Notes: generated from the letters alone by a model not told the origin. Positions 8,009 through 17,622 are shown, counted from the stretch's first letter. The stretch: DNA of 64,000 nucleotides from Paludibacterium purpuratum (GCF_004363805.1 NZ_SNZP01000006.1:62001-126000); one strand, 5' to 3'. Made by a program: numbers and translations.

Positions 8009-9160
8009 ATGTTCAAGACGATGCATCCCCGCATGGGGCTTTGGGTGTTAAGCGGCCTGGCCGCCGCCGCGCAGGCCGCACCGCCGACTCATCTAGGCAC
8101 CGGCGAGGGACAACTCAATATCCTCGCCTGGCCCGGCTATATCGAACGCGGCGCCAGCGACAAAAATTACGACTGGGTAACGGCCTTCGAGAAGCAGACC
8201 GGCTGCCAGATCAACGTCAAAACCGCCGCCACCTCGGACGAGATGGTCTCGCTGATGGGCTCGGGCAACTACGACCTGGTCACCGCTTCGGGCGATGCCT
8301 CTCTGCGGCTGATCTACGGCAAAAAAGTCCAGCCGATCAATACGGCGCTGATTCCCAGCTGGAAGACCTTGGACAAACGGCTGCAAAACGGCAATTGGTT
8401 CACCGTCAATGGCCAACACTACGGCACCCCCTACCAGTGGGGCGCCAACTTCCTCGCCTACAACAGCAACATCTTCAAGACCGCGCCGACTAGTTGGAAC
8501 GTGGTATTCGAACCGATGCAACTGCCGGACGGCAAATCGAACAAAGGCCGGGTGCAAGCTTACGACGGGCCGATCTATATCGCCGACGCCGCGATGTATC
8601 TGATGGCCAAAAATCCGTCGCTCGGCATTACCGACCCCTATGAACTGAACGAAACCCAGTACGCCGCGGTGCTCAAGCTATTGCGCCAGCAAAAACCGCT
8701 GGCCCACCGCTATTGGCATGATGTCACCGTGCAGATGAACGACTTCAAGAACGAGGGCATCGCCGCCACCAGCGCCTGGGGCTATACCGTCAATTCGCTG
8801 ACCGCCGACAAATTCCCCATCGGCGAGACCATCCCGAAGGAAGGCGCCACCGGCTGGGCCGACACCACCATGCTGGCCACCGACGCCAAGCACCCGGTCT
8901 GCAGCTACAAGTGGATGGAATGGTCGCTGAACAAGAATCTGCAATCGGCGCTGGCCGAATGGTTCGGCTCCAACCCGGTCGTGCCGGAAGCCTGCAACAC
9001 CAAAGCGCCGGGCGGCAGCAACTTCTGCAAGAGCAACGGCTTCGACAAGTTCGCCCAGATCCATTTCTGGAAAACGCCGACCGCGCAGTGCAAACAGGGG
9101 CGCTGTGTTTCCTACAGCCGCTGGACGGCCGACTATATCGCCGTCATGGGCGGCCGCTGA
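8009..9160 (+). CDS. ydcS: Periplasmic polyamine-binding protein (YdcS/PotD-like)
   Basis: 383 residues. A Sec signal peptide (residues 1 to about 23, cleavage after AQA) precedes a bacterial solute-binding fold beginning GQLNILAWPGYIERG. The LAWPGYIE stretch and the downstream SGNYDLVTASGDASLRLIY region match the spermidine/putrescine-binding family, closest in kind to E. coli YdcS. It delivers substrate, probably putrescine, to the inner-membrane permease encoded downstream. It is the first gene of a five-gene set in the order binding protein, ATPase, two permeases, aldehyde dehydrogenase, the E. coli ydcSTUV-patD order. The substrate is inferred from this context. Confidence 0.88.
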   Translation: MFKTMHPRMGLWVLSGLAAAAQAAPPTHLGTGEGQLNILAWPGYIERGASDKNYDWVTAFEKQTGCQINVKTAATSDEMVSLMGSGNYDLVTASGDASLRLIYGKKVQPINTALIPSWKTLDKRLQNGNWFTVNGQHYGTPYQWGANFLAYNSNIFKTAPTSWNVVFEPMQLPDGKSNKGRVQAYDGPIYIADAAMYLMAKNPSLGITDPYELNETQYAAVLKLLRQQKPLAHRYWHDVTVQMNDFKNEGIAATSAWGYTVNSLTADKFPIGETIPKEGATGWADTTMLATDAKHPVCSYKWMEWSLNKNLQSALAEWFGSNPVVPEACNTKAPGGSNFCKSNGFDKFAQIHFWKTPTAQCKQGRCVSYSRWTADYIAVMGGR

Positions 9161-9213
9161 GTATCGCCGCCGGCCGCTTGGCCGGCGGTATCTTCCCGAT
9201 CGAGGCCTAAATC

Positions 9214-10248
9214 GTGACCTACGCCGTCGAGTTTCAGCATCTGAGCCGCACCTTCGACAAAGTGCGGGCCGTGGACAATGTCAGCCTACAGATTGAAGAA
9301 GGCGAATTCTTCTCCATGCTCGGCCCGTCGGGTTCGGGCAAAACCACTTGCCTGCGACTGATCGCCGGCTTCGAACAACCCAGCGCCGGCTCGGTGCGCA
9401 TTTTCGGCCAGGAGGCCGCCGGCTTGCCGCCCTACCGCCGCGACGTCAATACAGTGTTCCAGGACTACGCGCTGTTCCCGCATATGAGTGTGGCGGACAA
9501 CGTCGCCTACGGCCTGATGGTTCAGGGCGTGGACAAACGCGAGCGGCAACGGCAAGCCCAGGCCATGCTCGAACTGGTCAAACTCGGCGACTACGGCGAC
9601 CGCCGCCCCGCCGCCCTATCCGGCGGGCAGCGTCAGCGGGTGGCGCTGGCGCGCGCGCTGATCAAGAAACCGCGCGTCCTATTGCTCGACGAGCCGCTTG
9701 GCGCACTGGATCTTAAGCTGCGCGAACAAATGCAGATCGAACTCAAGAGCCTGCAACGTCAACTTGGCATCACCTTCATTTACGTCACGCACGACCAGGG
9801 CGAAGCCCTATCGATGTCGGATCGCGTGGCGGTGTTCAACCGCGGCGGCATAGAACAAGTCGCCACGCCACGTGTGCTGTATACCCAACCGGCGACCGCC
9901 TTCGTCGCCGATTTCGTCGGCACCTCCAACGTTTTCGACCGGGCGGCCGCGCTCACGCTGTGTGGCTGCGACATCCCGTTCTCGATCCGTCCGGAGCGCA
10001 TCCGCATCGGACAGGACAGCCCGCGCGACGACGAGCTCGGGCTGACGGGCGAACTGATCGACATTCAGTACCTGGGCGCCACCAGCCGTTTCGAAGTGCG
10101 GGCCGGCAACGGCAAGATCCTGTCCGTGGTCAACCCCAATCAGGACGACCTCGACGTGGGGCAAGCCATCGGCGCCACCGTGCGCCTATCCTGGCCCAAG
10201 CGCGCCATGCATCCGCTCGATGCCGGGGAGAACGGCCATGCCGCATGA
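9214..10248 (+). CDS. ydcT: Polyamine ABC transporter ATPase (YdcT/PotA-like)
   Basis: 344 residues starting at GTG. The Walker A motif is GPSGSGKTT (about residues 36-44), the signature LSGGQRQRVALARAL follows, and Walker B LLLDEPLGALD is next, then the switch His in YVTHDQGEAL. The C-terminal 100 residues form the TOBE domain, with SIRPERIRIG. It powers import through the two downstream permeases. It begins 53 nt after ydcS and its end overlaps the next gene by 11 nt, so the cluster is one operon. Confidence 0.93.
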   Translation: MTYAVEFQHLSRTFDKVRAVDNVSLQIEEGEFFSMLGPSGSGKTTCLRLIAGFEQPSAGSVRIFGQEAAGLPPYRRDVNTVFQDYALFPHMSVADNVAYGLMVQGVDKRERQRQAQAMLELVKLGDYGDRRPAALSGGQRQRVALARALIKKPRVLLLDEPLGALDLKLREQMQIELKSLQRQLGITFIYVTHDQGEALSMSDRVAVFNRGGIEQVATPRVLYTQPATAFVADFVGTSNVFDRAAALTLCGCDIPFSIRPERIRIGQDSPRDDELGLTGELIDIQYLGATSRFEVRAGNGKILSVVNPNQDDLDVGQAIGATVRLSWPKRAMHPLDAGENGHAA

Positions 10249-11167
10249 CACCGCCCGCCGCGGCTTGTCGCGGCTGACAGACCGGGTCTACCTGAGCCCC
10301 ACCCTATGGCTGTGCCTATTGCTCGCGCCGCCGCTCTTGTGGTTCGGCCTGGTCTACATCGGTTCGCTACTGACCCTGCTGGTCCAAAGCTTCTTCAGTT
10401 TCGACGACTTCACCATGAACGTCAGTACGGTGTTGACGCTCGACAATTACCGCGCCCTGCTCTCGCCGGCCAACCTCGATGTCATCCTGCGCACCCTGAG
10501 CATGGCGGCGGCGGTGACGTTGGCCTCCGCTATCCTGGCGTTCCCGCTCGCTTATTACATGGCGCGCTATGCGCGCGGTTGGAAGAAGGGCTTTTTCTAC
10601 GTGGCGGTCATGCTGCCCATGTGGGCCAGCTACATCGTCAAGGCCTACTCCTGGACCGTCATCCTGGCCAAGGGCGGACTGGTGTATTGGTTCTACCGCA
10701 GCTTCGGGCTCTCCGGCGTCGTCGACTGGCTGCTGTCGCTGCCGGGTATCGGCGGCGGCACGCTGGCCACCTCCAATCTTGGACGCTTTACCGTCTTCAC
10801 CTACATCTGGCTACCGTTCATGATCCTGCCGATCCAGGCGGCGCTGGAGCGCGTACCGGGCAGCTTGGTACAGGCGGCGGCCGACCTGGGCGCCACGCCG
10901 TGGCAAGCCTTTCGCACCATCATCCTGCCGCTGGCGTTTCCCGGTGTGGTGGCGGGCTCCATCTTCACTTTCTCGCTCACGCTCGGCGATTACATCATTC
11001 CGCAGTTGTTCGGCCCCTCCGGCCTGTTCATCGGCACCATGGTCTACACCATGCAGGGCGCGATCGGCAACCTGCCGATGGCCGGCGCTTTCACCCTGGT
11101 ACCGGTGCTGATCATCGCGCTTTACTTGAGCATCGCCAAACGACTGGGAGCCTTCGATGCACTCTGA
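10238..11167 (+). CDS. ydcU: Polyamine ABC transporter permease 1 (YdcU/PotB-like)
   Basis: 309 residues from the ATG at 10238, which has GGGGAG 7 nt upstream; another ATG 18 nt earlier is possible but weaker. Six or so membrane segments are visible. The BPD_transp_1 EAA loop is [20 protein letters not shown] (about residues 217-236). It overlaps ydcT by 11 nt and ydcV by 11 nt. With YdcV it forms the channel for the polyamine importer. Its length and loop match the PotB/YdcU family. Confidence 0.92.
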   Translation: MPHDTARRGLSRLTDRVYLSPTLWLCLLLAPPLLWFGLVYIGSLLTLLVQSFFSFDDFTMNVSTVLTLDNYRALLSPANLDVILRTLSMAAAVTLASAILAFPLAYYMARYARGWKKGFFYVAVMLPMWASYIVKAYSWTVILAKGGLVYWFYRSFGLSGVVDWLLSLPGIGGGTLATSNLGRFTVFTYIWLPFMILPIQAALERVPGSLVQAAADLGATPWQAFRTIILPLAFPGVVAGSIFTFSLTLGDYIIPQLFGPSGLFIGTMVYTMQGAIGNLPMAGAFTLVPVLIIALYLSIAKRLGAFDAL

Positions 11168-11978
11168 CCAAAACCGCGCCGACCGGGCCCCATGGTGGCT
11201 GCGCCTCTTGGCCTGGGGCGGATTGGGTTTCCTGCATCTGCCGATCGCCATGATCGCGCTCTATGCCTTCAACACCGAAACCTCGGCCTACAGTTTTCCG
11301 CTCAAAGGCTTCACCTTGCACTGGATCGGCGTCGCCTTCGCCAACCCCGACGTGCTCGCCGCCATCTGGCTGTCGTTCAAGATCGCGCTGGTCGCCACCT
11401 TGCTTGCGCTGGTGCTCGGCACCTTGGCCGCCGGTGCCCTATACCGGCATACCTTCCCCGGCAAGGAAGCCATCGGCTTGATGCTGGTGCTGCCCATCGC
11501 GCTGCCCGGCATCATCACCGGTCTGTCGCTGCTGTCGGCCTTCCGTCTTGGCGGCATCCAGCCGGGGTTCTGGACCATCGCCATCGGCCACGCCACCTTC
11601 TGCGTGGTGATGGTCTACAACAATGTCGTCGCCCGCTTGCGGCGTAACAGCCACAACCTGATCGAAGCGTCGATGGATCTTGGCGCCGACCCCTGGCAGA
11701 CTTTCCGCTATGTCCTGCTACCGCAGATCGCCACCGCGCTGTTGGCCGGCGGTATTCTGGCCTTTGCACTCAGTTTCGACGAAATCATCGTCACCACCTT
11801 CACCGCCGGCAACGAGGTGACGCTACCGATCTGGCTACTCAACCAATTGACCCGGCCGCGCGACGTGCCGGTCACCAACGTGGTCGCCATGATCGTGATG
11901 TTGTTGACCACGCTGCCGATCATTGCCGCCTGGCGCTTGACCAGCGGCACCGAAGATATTGCCGGTAGCGGCAAATAA
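11157..11978 (+). CDS. ydcV: Polyamine ABC transporter permease 2 (YdcV/PotC-like)
   Basis: 273 residues with about six membrane segments and the EAA loop [19 protein letters not shown] (about residues 177-195). It begins inside the end of the previous permease gene, an 11-nt overlap that indicates tight coupling. The PotC/YdcV-type C-terminal segment [16 protein letters not shown] is present. It is the second half of the importer channel. Twenty-four nt separate it from the aldehyde dehydrogenase gene. Confidence 0.92.
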   Translation: MHSDQNRADRAPWWLRLLAWGGLGFLHLPIAMIALYAFNTETSAYSFPLKGFTLHWIGVAFANPDVLAAIWLSFKIALVATLLALVLGTLAAGALYRHTFPGKEAIGLMLVLPIALPGIITGLSLLSAFRLGGIQPGFWTIAIGHATFCVVMVYNNVVARLRRNSHNLIEASMDLGADPWQTFRYVLLPQIATALLAGGILAFALSFDEIIVTTFTAGNEVTLPIWLLNQLTRPRDVPVTNVVAMIVMLLTTLPIIAAWRLTSGTEDIAGSGK

Positions 11979-12002
11979 CCCTGACCATCAAGAGGCTGCA
12001 CC

Positions 12003-13439
12003 ATGGAAAAAACCCTGCAAACCTGCCTACTGATCAACGGCCTGTTCGTCCAAGGCGAAGGCAATAGCGAAGACATCGTCAATCCGGCCACCGGCGAAAA
12101 CATCGCCCGCATTCACGAGGCATCGCTGGAGCAAGTCCAGGCCGCGGTGGCCAGCGCCGACGCCGCATACAACGCCTGGTCGCGCACCACGCCGAAAGAG
12201 CGCTCACAGATGTTGCTGGACATCGCCGAAGCCATCGAATCCCATGGCACCGAGTTCGCCCGCCTGGAATCGCTCAACTGCGGCAAACCCTATGCACTGG
12301 TACTGGCCGACGAGATCCCCGCCGTGGTCGACGTGTTCCGCTTCTTCGCCGGCGCCGTGCGCGCGCAAACCGGGCTGTTGGCCGGCGAATATCTGCCCGG
12401 CCACACCAGCCTGATCCGCCGCGATCCGCTCGGCGTGGTGGCCTCGATCGCCCCGTGGAACTACCCGCTGATGATGGCCGCCTGGAAAATGGCGCCGGCG
12501 CTGGCCGCCGGCAACACGGTGGTGCTCAAGCCTTCGGAACAAACCCCGCTGTCCACGTTGAAGTTGGCGGAATACTGCGCCAACATCCTGCCGCCGGGCG
12601 TCTTCAACGTGGTGCTCGGCCGCGGAGAAACCGTCGGCAGCCCGCTGATCACCCAGCCGCAAGTACGCATGATCTCGCTCACCGGCGACGTATCGACCGG
12701 CACTCGCATCCTGGAAGCCGCCGCAAAGTCGCTCAAGCGCACCCACCTGGAGCTCGGCGGCAAGGCGCCGGTGCTGGTATTCGACGACGCCGACTTGGAA
12801 GAAGTGGTGGCCGGCATTCGCACCTTCGGCTATTACAACGCCGGCCAGGACTGCACCGCCGCTTGCCGGCTGTATGTTCACAGCAAGATCTACGACAAGC
12901 TCGTGGCCGAACTGTCGAGCGCGGTGTCCGGCATCCGCTTCGGCAAACAACACGACGACGGCGTGGAAATGGGCCCGCTGATCTCCGAACGCCAGCTCAA
13001 CCGCGTCGCCAGCTTCGTCGAGCGCGCCCAGCAGCAGACACATATGGAAATCACCGCCGGCGGCAAACGCGCGCCCGGCTCGGGCTTCTTCTTCGAGCCC
13101 ACCGTGATCGCCGGCGCGCGCCAAGGCGACGAAATCGTCTGCAGCGAAGTGTTCGGCCCGGTGGTATCGATCACCCGCTTCGACGACGAGGCGCAAGCCA
13201 TCGCCTGGGCCAACGACTCCAACTACGGCCTCGCTAGCTCCGTATGGACCCGCGACGTTGGCCGCGCCATGCGCGTCTCCTCGGCGCTGCAATACGGCTG
13301 CACCTGGATCAACACCCACTTCATGCTAGTAACCGAAATGCCGCACGGCGGGCTCAAGCGCTCCGGCTACGGCAAAGACTTGTCGCTGTATGCCTTGGAG
13401 GATTACAGCGTGGCGCGGCATATCATGATCAAGCATTAG
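12003..13439 (+). CDS. patD: Gamma-aminobutyraldehyde dehydrogenase (PatD-like, NAD-dependent ALDH)
   Basis: 478 residues, full-length aldehyde dehydrogenase superfamily. The catalytic pair is visible: Glu250 in LELGGKAP and Cys284 in GQDCTAA; the cofactor-binding [12 protein letters not shown] block is at about 151-162. PatD-type enzymes oxidise 4-aminobutanal, made from putrescine by a transaminase, to GABA. The place right after a polyamine importer, in the E. coli ydcSTUV-patD order, supports this over betaine aldehyde dehydrogenase, its nearest relative. No putrescine transaminase is adjacent. The start has AAGAGG upstream. Confidence 0.85.
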   Translation: MEKTLQTCLLINGLFVQGEGNSEDIVNPATGENIARIHEASLEQVQAAVASADAAYNAWSRTTPKERSQMLLDIAEAIESHGTEFARLESLNCGKPYALVLADEIPAVVDVFRFFAGAVRAQTGLLAGEYLPGHTSLIRRDPLGVVASIAPWNYPLMMAAWKMAPALAAGNTVVLKPSEQTPLSTLKLAEYCANILPPGVFNVVLGRGETVGSPLITQPQVRMISLTGDVSTGTRILEAAAKSLKRTHLELGGKAPVLVFDDADLEEVVAGIRTFGYYNAGQDCTAACRLYVHSKIYDKLVAELSSAVSGIRFGKQHDDGVEMGPLISERQLNRVASFVERAQQQTHMEITAGGKRAPGSGFFFEPTVIAGARQGDEIVCSEVFGPVVSITRFDDEAQAIAWANDSNYGLASSVWTRDVGRAMRVSSALQYGCTWINTHFMLVTEMPHGGLKRSGYGKDLSLYALEDYSVARHIMIKH

Positions 13440-13455
13440 CCGGGGGTGGCGGGAA

Positions 13456-13554
13456 GATGCGTTGCTTCGCGAACGCATCCTACGCGAACGCACCTACGTG
13501 TAGGTCGCCTTCGCCGAAGGCAATGCGACAAGTGCAATGCCGCAGGCGTTGCAC
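13456..13554. repeat. Cluster of four consecutive stem-loops after patD
   Basis: Four hairpins follow within 99 nt: 13456-13479 (arms GATGCGTT/AACGCATC), 13493-13504 (CCTAC/GTAGG), 13507-13521 (GCCTTC/GAAGGC) and 13532-13554 (10-bp stem with one G-T pair). None is followed by a T-run, so they are not ordinary terminators, though they may stabilise the upstream message. The loop side of the first one, CGTTGCTTCGCGAACGCA, recurs in reverse orientation near 20619-20636. Confidence 0.65.
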
Positions 13555-13624
13555 CCAACCTTCTCGGAATTGAAACAAATCCTGACTAGCATGGCCTTGC
13601 GATATCCATAACAAGGAGGAGGCC

Positions 13625-13663
13625 ATGTTGGTTAGACCCCGCCCCCAGGAGGCCAGGCATTGA
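13625..13663 (+). CDS. Possible 12-codon leader ORF coupled to the DedA-like gene
   Basis: ATG TTG GTT and nine more codons (MLVRPRPQEARH) end at a TGA that overlaps the TTG start of the next gene as TTGA. The leader ATG has an almost ideal AAGGAGGAGG ribosome site 2-3 nt upstream, and the downstream TTG has its own AGGAGG inside the leader. This arrangement fits translational coupling. It could instead be the true start of the DedA-like gene if a one-base frameshift lies between. Confidence 0.4.
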   Translation: MLVRPRPQEARH

Positions 13664-14244
13664 CGTTGACTGCCTGGCTGCCCGCCGCCTTGCCCGTCTA
13701 TGGCCAGCCCGCCCTGTTCGCCGCCATGGTGCTGGAAGGCCCGCTCGCCACGGTGTTGGGCGCCTTCCTCGCCTCGCGCGGCCTCATTAGCCTCCCGCAA
13801 GTCTACTTACTGGCCATTGCCGCCGATCTGGCCGGCGACACCCTGTTATATGTGCTGGGCCGGCTCGGCCGCGTTCCTACTCGGCTATGGCGCGGCGCGC
13901 GCGGTTTGCGGCGCCGACGGCGCGCCTTATGGCTACAAGCGCATTTACGCCAGCATGCCGGACGGCTCTTGATCGCCGGCAAATGGACCCATGCGCTGGG
14001 TTTTCTGGTGTTGATCGCCGCCGGCGCGGCGCGGCTGCCGTTTTTGCCCTTCCTCGGCTGGAACCTGATGGCCACCTTACCCAAGGCCGCGCTGTTCGCC
14101 CTGCTGGGCTTCTTCGGCGGCGCCGCTTACCAACGCATCGACGTTTATCTATGGCTATTCGGTTGCACCGCCTTCGCCGCCCTCCTCGTCGTCGCCGGCG
14201 CTTGGCTGCGCTACCGCATCCTGCCCTATCTCCCGGAGGACTGA
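13660..14244 (+). CDS. DedA-like (SNARE-associated / VTT domain) membrane protein
   Basis: 194 residues from a TTG start with AGGAGG 7 nt upstream. The layout resembles DedA proteins: MVLEGPLATVLGAFLASRG (about residues 23-41), then DLAGDTLLYVLGRLGR (about 56-71), a basic stretch, and hydrophobic C-terminal segments. DedA proteins are inner-membrane lipid flippases/transporters that support envelope integrity. The region 70-95 is unusually Arg-rich, and a second frame there also looks plausible, so a small frameshift cannot be excluded. It is followed after 3 nt by two glycosyltransferases. Confidence 0.65.
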   Translation: MTLTAWLPAALPVYGQPALFAAMVLEGPLATVLGAFLASRGLISLPQVYLLAIAADLAGDTLLYVLGRLGRVPTRLWRGARGLRRRRRALWLQAHLRQHAGRLLIAGKWTHALGFLVLIAAGAARLPFLPFLGWNLMATLPKAALFALLGFFGGAAYQRIDVYLWLFGCTAFAALLVVAGAWLRYRILPYLPED

Positions 14245-14247
14245 ACC

Positions 14248-15465
14248 TTGCGCATCGCCGTTTTTACCGACAGTTTCTATCCCGAACTCGGCGGCATCCA
14301 GGACTCGATCCTGGCGACCGGCAAAGCGCTCGGAGAACGCGGCCATGAGGTGGTCATCGTCGCGCCGCGCGCCTCCCGCAACGACTATCGCCTGGCGCAA
14401 GTGCCGCCGCGCGAGGTCGACCTCGGCGACAACATTCGCATCGTGCGCCGCGCCTCGATCGCCGTGGCCAGCTCCACCGGTCAATCGCGCCTATTGCTGC
14501 CGACCGGGCGCTGCTGGCGTGGCTTGCGCGACTTCCGCCCTGAGGTCATCCACACCCACACCTTCCTTGGCGCCGGTCTGGAAGCGCGCATCGCCGCCCG
14601 CCGGCTCGACGTGCCGTTGATCGGCACCAATCACTGGGCCATCGGCGAGTTCAGCGGCTACGTGCCGTTGCCCGCCGCCTGGGTGCGGCGCGCCAGCCTC
14701 AAGGCGGTCACCGCGTTCTACAATCATTGCCGGCTGGTCAGCGGCCCATCGCACTCGGTGATCGACGAAATGCGGCAGTACGGTCTGAAAAGTGCATCCC
14801 AGGTCATTTCCAACCCCATCGACACCACACTGTTCACACCGGTCGCAGCCGACGCGCGTCAAGCGCTGAAAACCCGCTGGGGGTTCAGCGACGCCACCTT
14901 GCTCTACGCCGGTCGGCTAGCGCGCGAAAAAAACATCGATGTGCTGATCCGCGCATTGCCGACGTTGGCGGCGCGCCATCCGGATGTCGTGCTGGCTTTG
15001 GCCGGGCATGGCGGCGAGCGGGAAAACTTGCGCCTGTTGGCGGAAAAGCTGGGGGTGGGCGAGCGCGTGCGCTTTCTCGGCACGCTCGACAAAGCATCGT
15101 TGGCCCAGGCCTTTCAAGCCGCCGAGATCTTCGTACTGGCCAGCACCTCGGAAACTCAGAGCATGGTCATGCTGCAGGCAATGAGCGCCGGGCTGCCGGC
15201 CGTGGTGGCGCGCTGGCGCGCGTTGCCAGAATACGTCGATAACCACTGCGGTCGGCTGGCCGCGCCGGGCGATGCCGAAGACTTCGCCCGGCAACTGACG
15301 GAGCTGCTCGCCGACCCGGTCTTATGCCGGCAATTGGGCGACAACGCCTCATGGCGCGCCCGACGCTATTCGGTCGACAGCATCGTCACCGCCTGGGAGG
15401 CGGTTTACGCGCGCACGGCCAACGACGCCGCATTTCGATTTCCCCCCCTAGGAGCCCACGCATGA
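14248..15465 (+). CDS. Glycosyltransferase family 4 (GT-B)
   Basis: 405 residues starting at TTG with GGAGGA upstream. The N-terminal acceptor domain begins MRIAVFTDSFYPELGGIQDS with the glycine loop, and HTHTFLGAGLEARIAARRL lies near 105-123. The C-terminal donor domain includes LLYAGRLAREKNIDVLIRAL (about 216-235) and the E-x7-E-like stretch FVLASTSETQSMVMLQAMSAG (about 294-314, shown in part). These are hallmarks of family 4, as in glycolipid or phosphatidylinositol mannosyltransferases. Substrate unknown. It lies between the DedA-like gene and a family 2 enzyme that overlaps its stop by 4 nt. Confidence 0.85.
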   Translation: MRIAVFTDSFYPELGGIQDSILATGKALGERGHEVVIVAPRASRNDYRLAQVPPREVDLGDNIRIVRRASIAVASSTGQSRLLLPTGRCWRGLRDFRPEVIHTHTFLGAGLEARIAARRLDVPLIGTNHWAIGEFSGYVPLPAAWVRRASLKAVTAFYNHCRLVSGPSHSVIDEMRQYGLKSASQVISNPIDTTLFTPVAADARQALKTRWGFSDATLLYAGRLAREKNIDVLIRALPTLAARHPDVVLALAGHGGERENLRLLAEKLGVGERVRFLGTLDKASLAQAFQAAEIFVLASTSETQSMVMLQAMSAGLPAVVARWRALPEYVDNHCGRLAAPGDAEDFARQLTELLADPVLCRQLGDNASWRARRYSVDSIVTAWEAVYARTANDAAFRFPPLGAHA

Positions 15466-16187
15466 AGCTTAGCCTGATCATTCCGGCCTATAACGAAGAG
15501 GGTTACCTGGCCGATTGCCTGCGTCACGTCCTGGCCGAAGTGGCGCGCCAATCGGCACGAGGACCGTTCGAAGTCATCGTGATCAACAACGCCAGCACCG
15601 ACCGCACCGCCGAGATCGCCGCCGGCTTTCCCGCGGTACGCGTGGTGACCGAGCAGAAAAAAGGGCTGACCCACGCGCGCCAACGAGGACTGGCCGAGGC
15701 GCGCGGCGAGATACTGGCGTACATCGACGCCGACACGCGCATGGCGCACGGCTGGCTCGGCCGCGTACTCGACCTCTACCAAGCCCGCCCCGACGCCGTG
15801 TGCGTCAGCGGTCCCTATACCTACTACGACCTGGCCAAGTTCAAAAGCGCATTGGTACGGCTCTACTGGCTGATGCTGGCCAAGCCGACCTATCTGTTCA
15901 CCCAGTACATGGCCGTCGGCGGCAACTTCGCCGCCCGGCGCGATGCGCTCGAGCGTATCGGCGGCTTCGACACCAACATCGCTTTCTACGGCGAGGACAC
16001 CAATATCGCGCGCCGGCTGGCGGAAGTCGGTAAGGTGCTGTTCGACCTCGGCTTGGTCATGCCGACCTCGGCGCGCCGCCTCGACGAAGAAGGCTTTGTC
16101 ACCACCGCCATGCGCTATGTGGTCAATTTCATGTCCGAAGTCGTGTTGAAGCGGCCGAGCACCAGCGCCTACCGCGACGTGCGATAG
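15462..16187 (+). CDS. Glycosyltransferase family 2 (GT-A)
   Basis: 241 residues from the ATG at 15462, which overlaps the preceding stop as ATGA; a longer reading frame from 15324 is not needed. The start is MKLSLIIPAYNEEGYLADCL. The donor-binding Asp is in VINNASTDRTAEIA and the metal-binding DxD-type motif in AYIDADTRMAHGW (about residues 85-97). GGNFAARRDALERIGGFD near 147-164 is the usual acceptor region. It probably adds a sugar to a lipid-linked or envelope glycan together with the preceding family 4 enzyme. It ends 3 nt from the convergent aminotransferase. Confidence 0.85.
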   Translation: MKLSLIIPAYNEEGYLADCLRHVLAEVARQSARGPFEVIVINNASTDRTAEIAAGFPAVRVVTEQKKGLTHARQRGLAEARGEILAYIDADTRMAHGWLGRVLDLYQARPDAVCVSGPYTYYDLAKFKSALVRLYWLMLAKPTYLFTQYMAVGGNFAARRDALERIGGFDTNIAFYGEDTNIARRLAEVGKVLFDLGLVMPTSARRLDEEGFVTTAMRYVVNFMSEVVLKRPSTSAYRDVR

Positions 16188-16190
16188 GCG

Positions 16191-17552
16191 TTAGGCCCGA
16201 ATCGCCGCAATGAAGGATTCGAAGGCCGCCACCAGCCGATCCACGTCGGAGGGGGCGGTCTCGGGACACACCAGCATCATGTTGTGAAACGGCGTGATCG
16301 ATAGACCGCGATTGAGCAAATAGAGATGGAGCATGTGCGCCAGCTCGTCGTCCAGTATCGCCTCGGCTTCGCCACCGTTTTGCGGCGGATGCGGGGTGAA
16401 TTGGCATTCGGTGCGTGCGCCGATGCGCGTCACGCACCACGGCACGCCCTGGCGGGCAATCGCCGCCTCTAGGCCATCCGCCAGCTGTTCGGCCCGTTCG
16501 AACATGATGCGATACGCCTCGTCGGTCATCACCTCGGCCAGGTTGGCGCGCATCGCCGCCATGGCCAGCATATTGGCGGTCAGCGTGGTGCCGATGCCGC
16601 TATGCCCGACCGGCGCCTGTCGCTTGGCGGTCTGTGCGCGTTCGGCCGCCTCGGCCGAAAAACCGTACACCGCGCACGGCACACCGCCGCCCATCGGCTT
16701 GCCGACCACCAGCATGTCGGGTGCCAGCCCATGGGCGCGGGTGTAACCGCCAGGGCCGCTGCTGATGGTATGGGTTTCATCCAGGATCAATAAGGTACCG
16801 TAGCGCCGACACAGTGCCTGCGCCGCCTGCCAGAACCCCGCTTGCGGCAGCACCATGCCGATATTGGTCATCGCCGGCTCGGCCAACAGGCAAGCGACTT
16901 GCCCGTCGCGCAACGCGTCTTCCAAGGCGGCCAGATCGTTGAACTCCACCACGCGGGTGTTTTGCGTCAGATCCACCACCTGGCCCAGCAGACTCGCGCG
17001 TGCCACCGGTCGACCGTCGGCCAGATCGACGAACACGTCGTCCACGGTACCGTGATAGCAGCCATTGAACACCAGCAACTTGCGCCGCCCGGTGATGGCG
17101 CGCGCCCAGCGCAGCGCGAAGCGGTTGGCGTCCGAGGCGGTCATGGCGAACTGCCAGAACGGCAGACCGAAACGGCGCGCCAGCTCGGCCGACACCCAAA
17201 CCGCGTCCTCGGTCGGCAGCATCGCCGTCAAACCGCGCGCGCCCTGCTCCGCCAAGGCCCGCGCCACCGGCACCGGCGAGTGGCCGAACATCGCCCCGGT
17301 GTCGCCCAGACAGAAGTCGCTGTAGCGGTGGCCGTCGACGTCCTCGAAAGCGGCGCCCTGCGCAGTGCGGACATACAGGGAAAATGGCGTCGACCAATCA
17401 TCCATCCAATGTAGCGGCACACCGAACAACCAATGATCGGCGGCCTGCGTCGATAATTCGCGCGAACGCGGGCGCGCCGAGGCGAAGGCCGCGCGCTCGC
17501 GCGCATGAAGTTGTAGGGCTTTAGGCCAATCGAGGCCGGCACGGGTGTTCAT
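16191..17552 (-). CDS. Class-III PLP-dependent aminotransferase
   Basis: 453 residues. The fold II/III signature is complete: LLILDETHTISSGPGG with the pyridine-binding Asp, then DMLVVGKPMGGGVP with the PLP lysine. GCYHGTVDDVF is also typical of the glutamate-1-semialdehyde aminomutase / omega-aminotransferase group. The N-terminus GVPLHWMDDWSTPFSLYVR matches aspartate-aminotransferase-family proteins annotated only broadly. Substrate not assignable. It is the last gene on the minus strand before the gluconate module, separated from the MFS gene by 70 nt, and it may be a separate unit. Confidence 0.85.
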   Translation of the reverse strand: MNTRAGLDWPKALQLHARERAAFASARPRSRELSTQAADHWLFGVPLHWMDDWSTPFSLYVRTAQGAAFEDVDGHRYSDFCLGDTGAMFGHSPVPVARALAEQGARGLTAMLPTEDAVWVSAELARRFGLPFWQFAMTASDANRFALRWARAITGRRKLLVFNGCYHGTVDDVFVDLADGRPVARASLLGQVVDLTQNTRVVEFNDLAALEDALRDGQVACLLAEPAMTNIGMVLPQAGFWQAAQALCRRYGTLLILDETHTISSGPGGYTRAHGLAPDMLVVGKPMGGGVPCAVYGFSAEAAERAQTAKRQAPVGHSGIGTTLTANMLAMAAMRANLAEVMTDEAYRIMFERAEQLADGLEAAIARQGVPWCVTRIGARTECQFTPHPPQNGGEAEAILDDELAHMLHLYLLNRGLSITPFHNMMLVCPETAPSDVDRLVAAFESFIAAIRA

Positions 17553-17622
17553 CGGATCTCCTCTGTCTTATGACATGCGCTTTATCCGATGAAGTATGCA
17601 TGATCTGCGGCCGAGATGGCGC

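Noticed and set aside
12204-13319. A 371-codon minus-strand frame inside patD
   Set aside because: Shadow of the aldehyde dehydrogenase gene; no domain or ribosome site.
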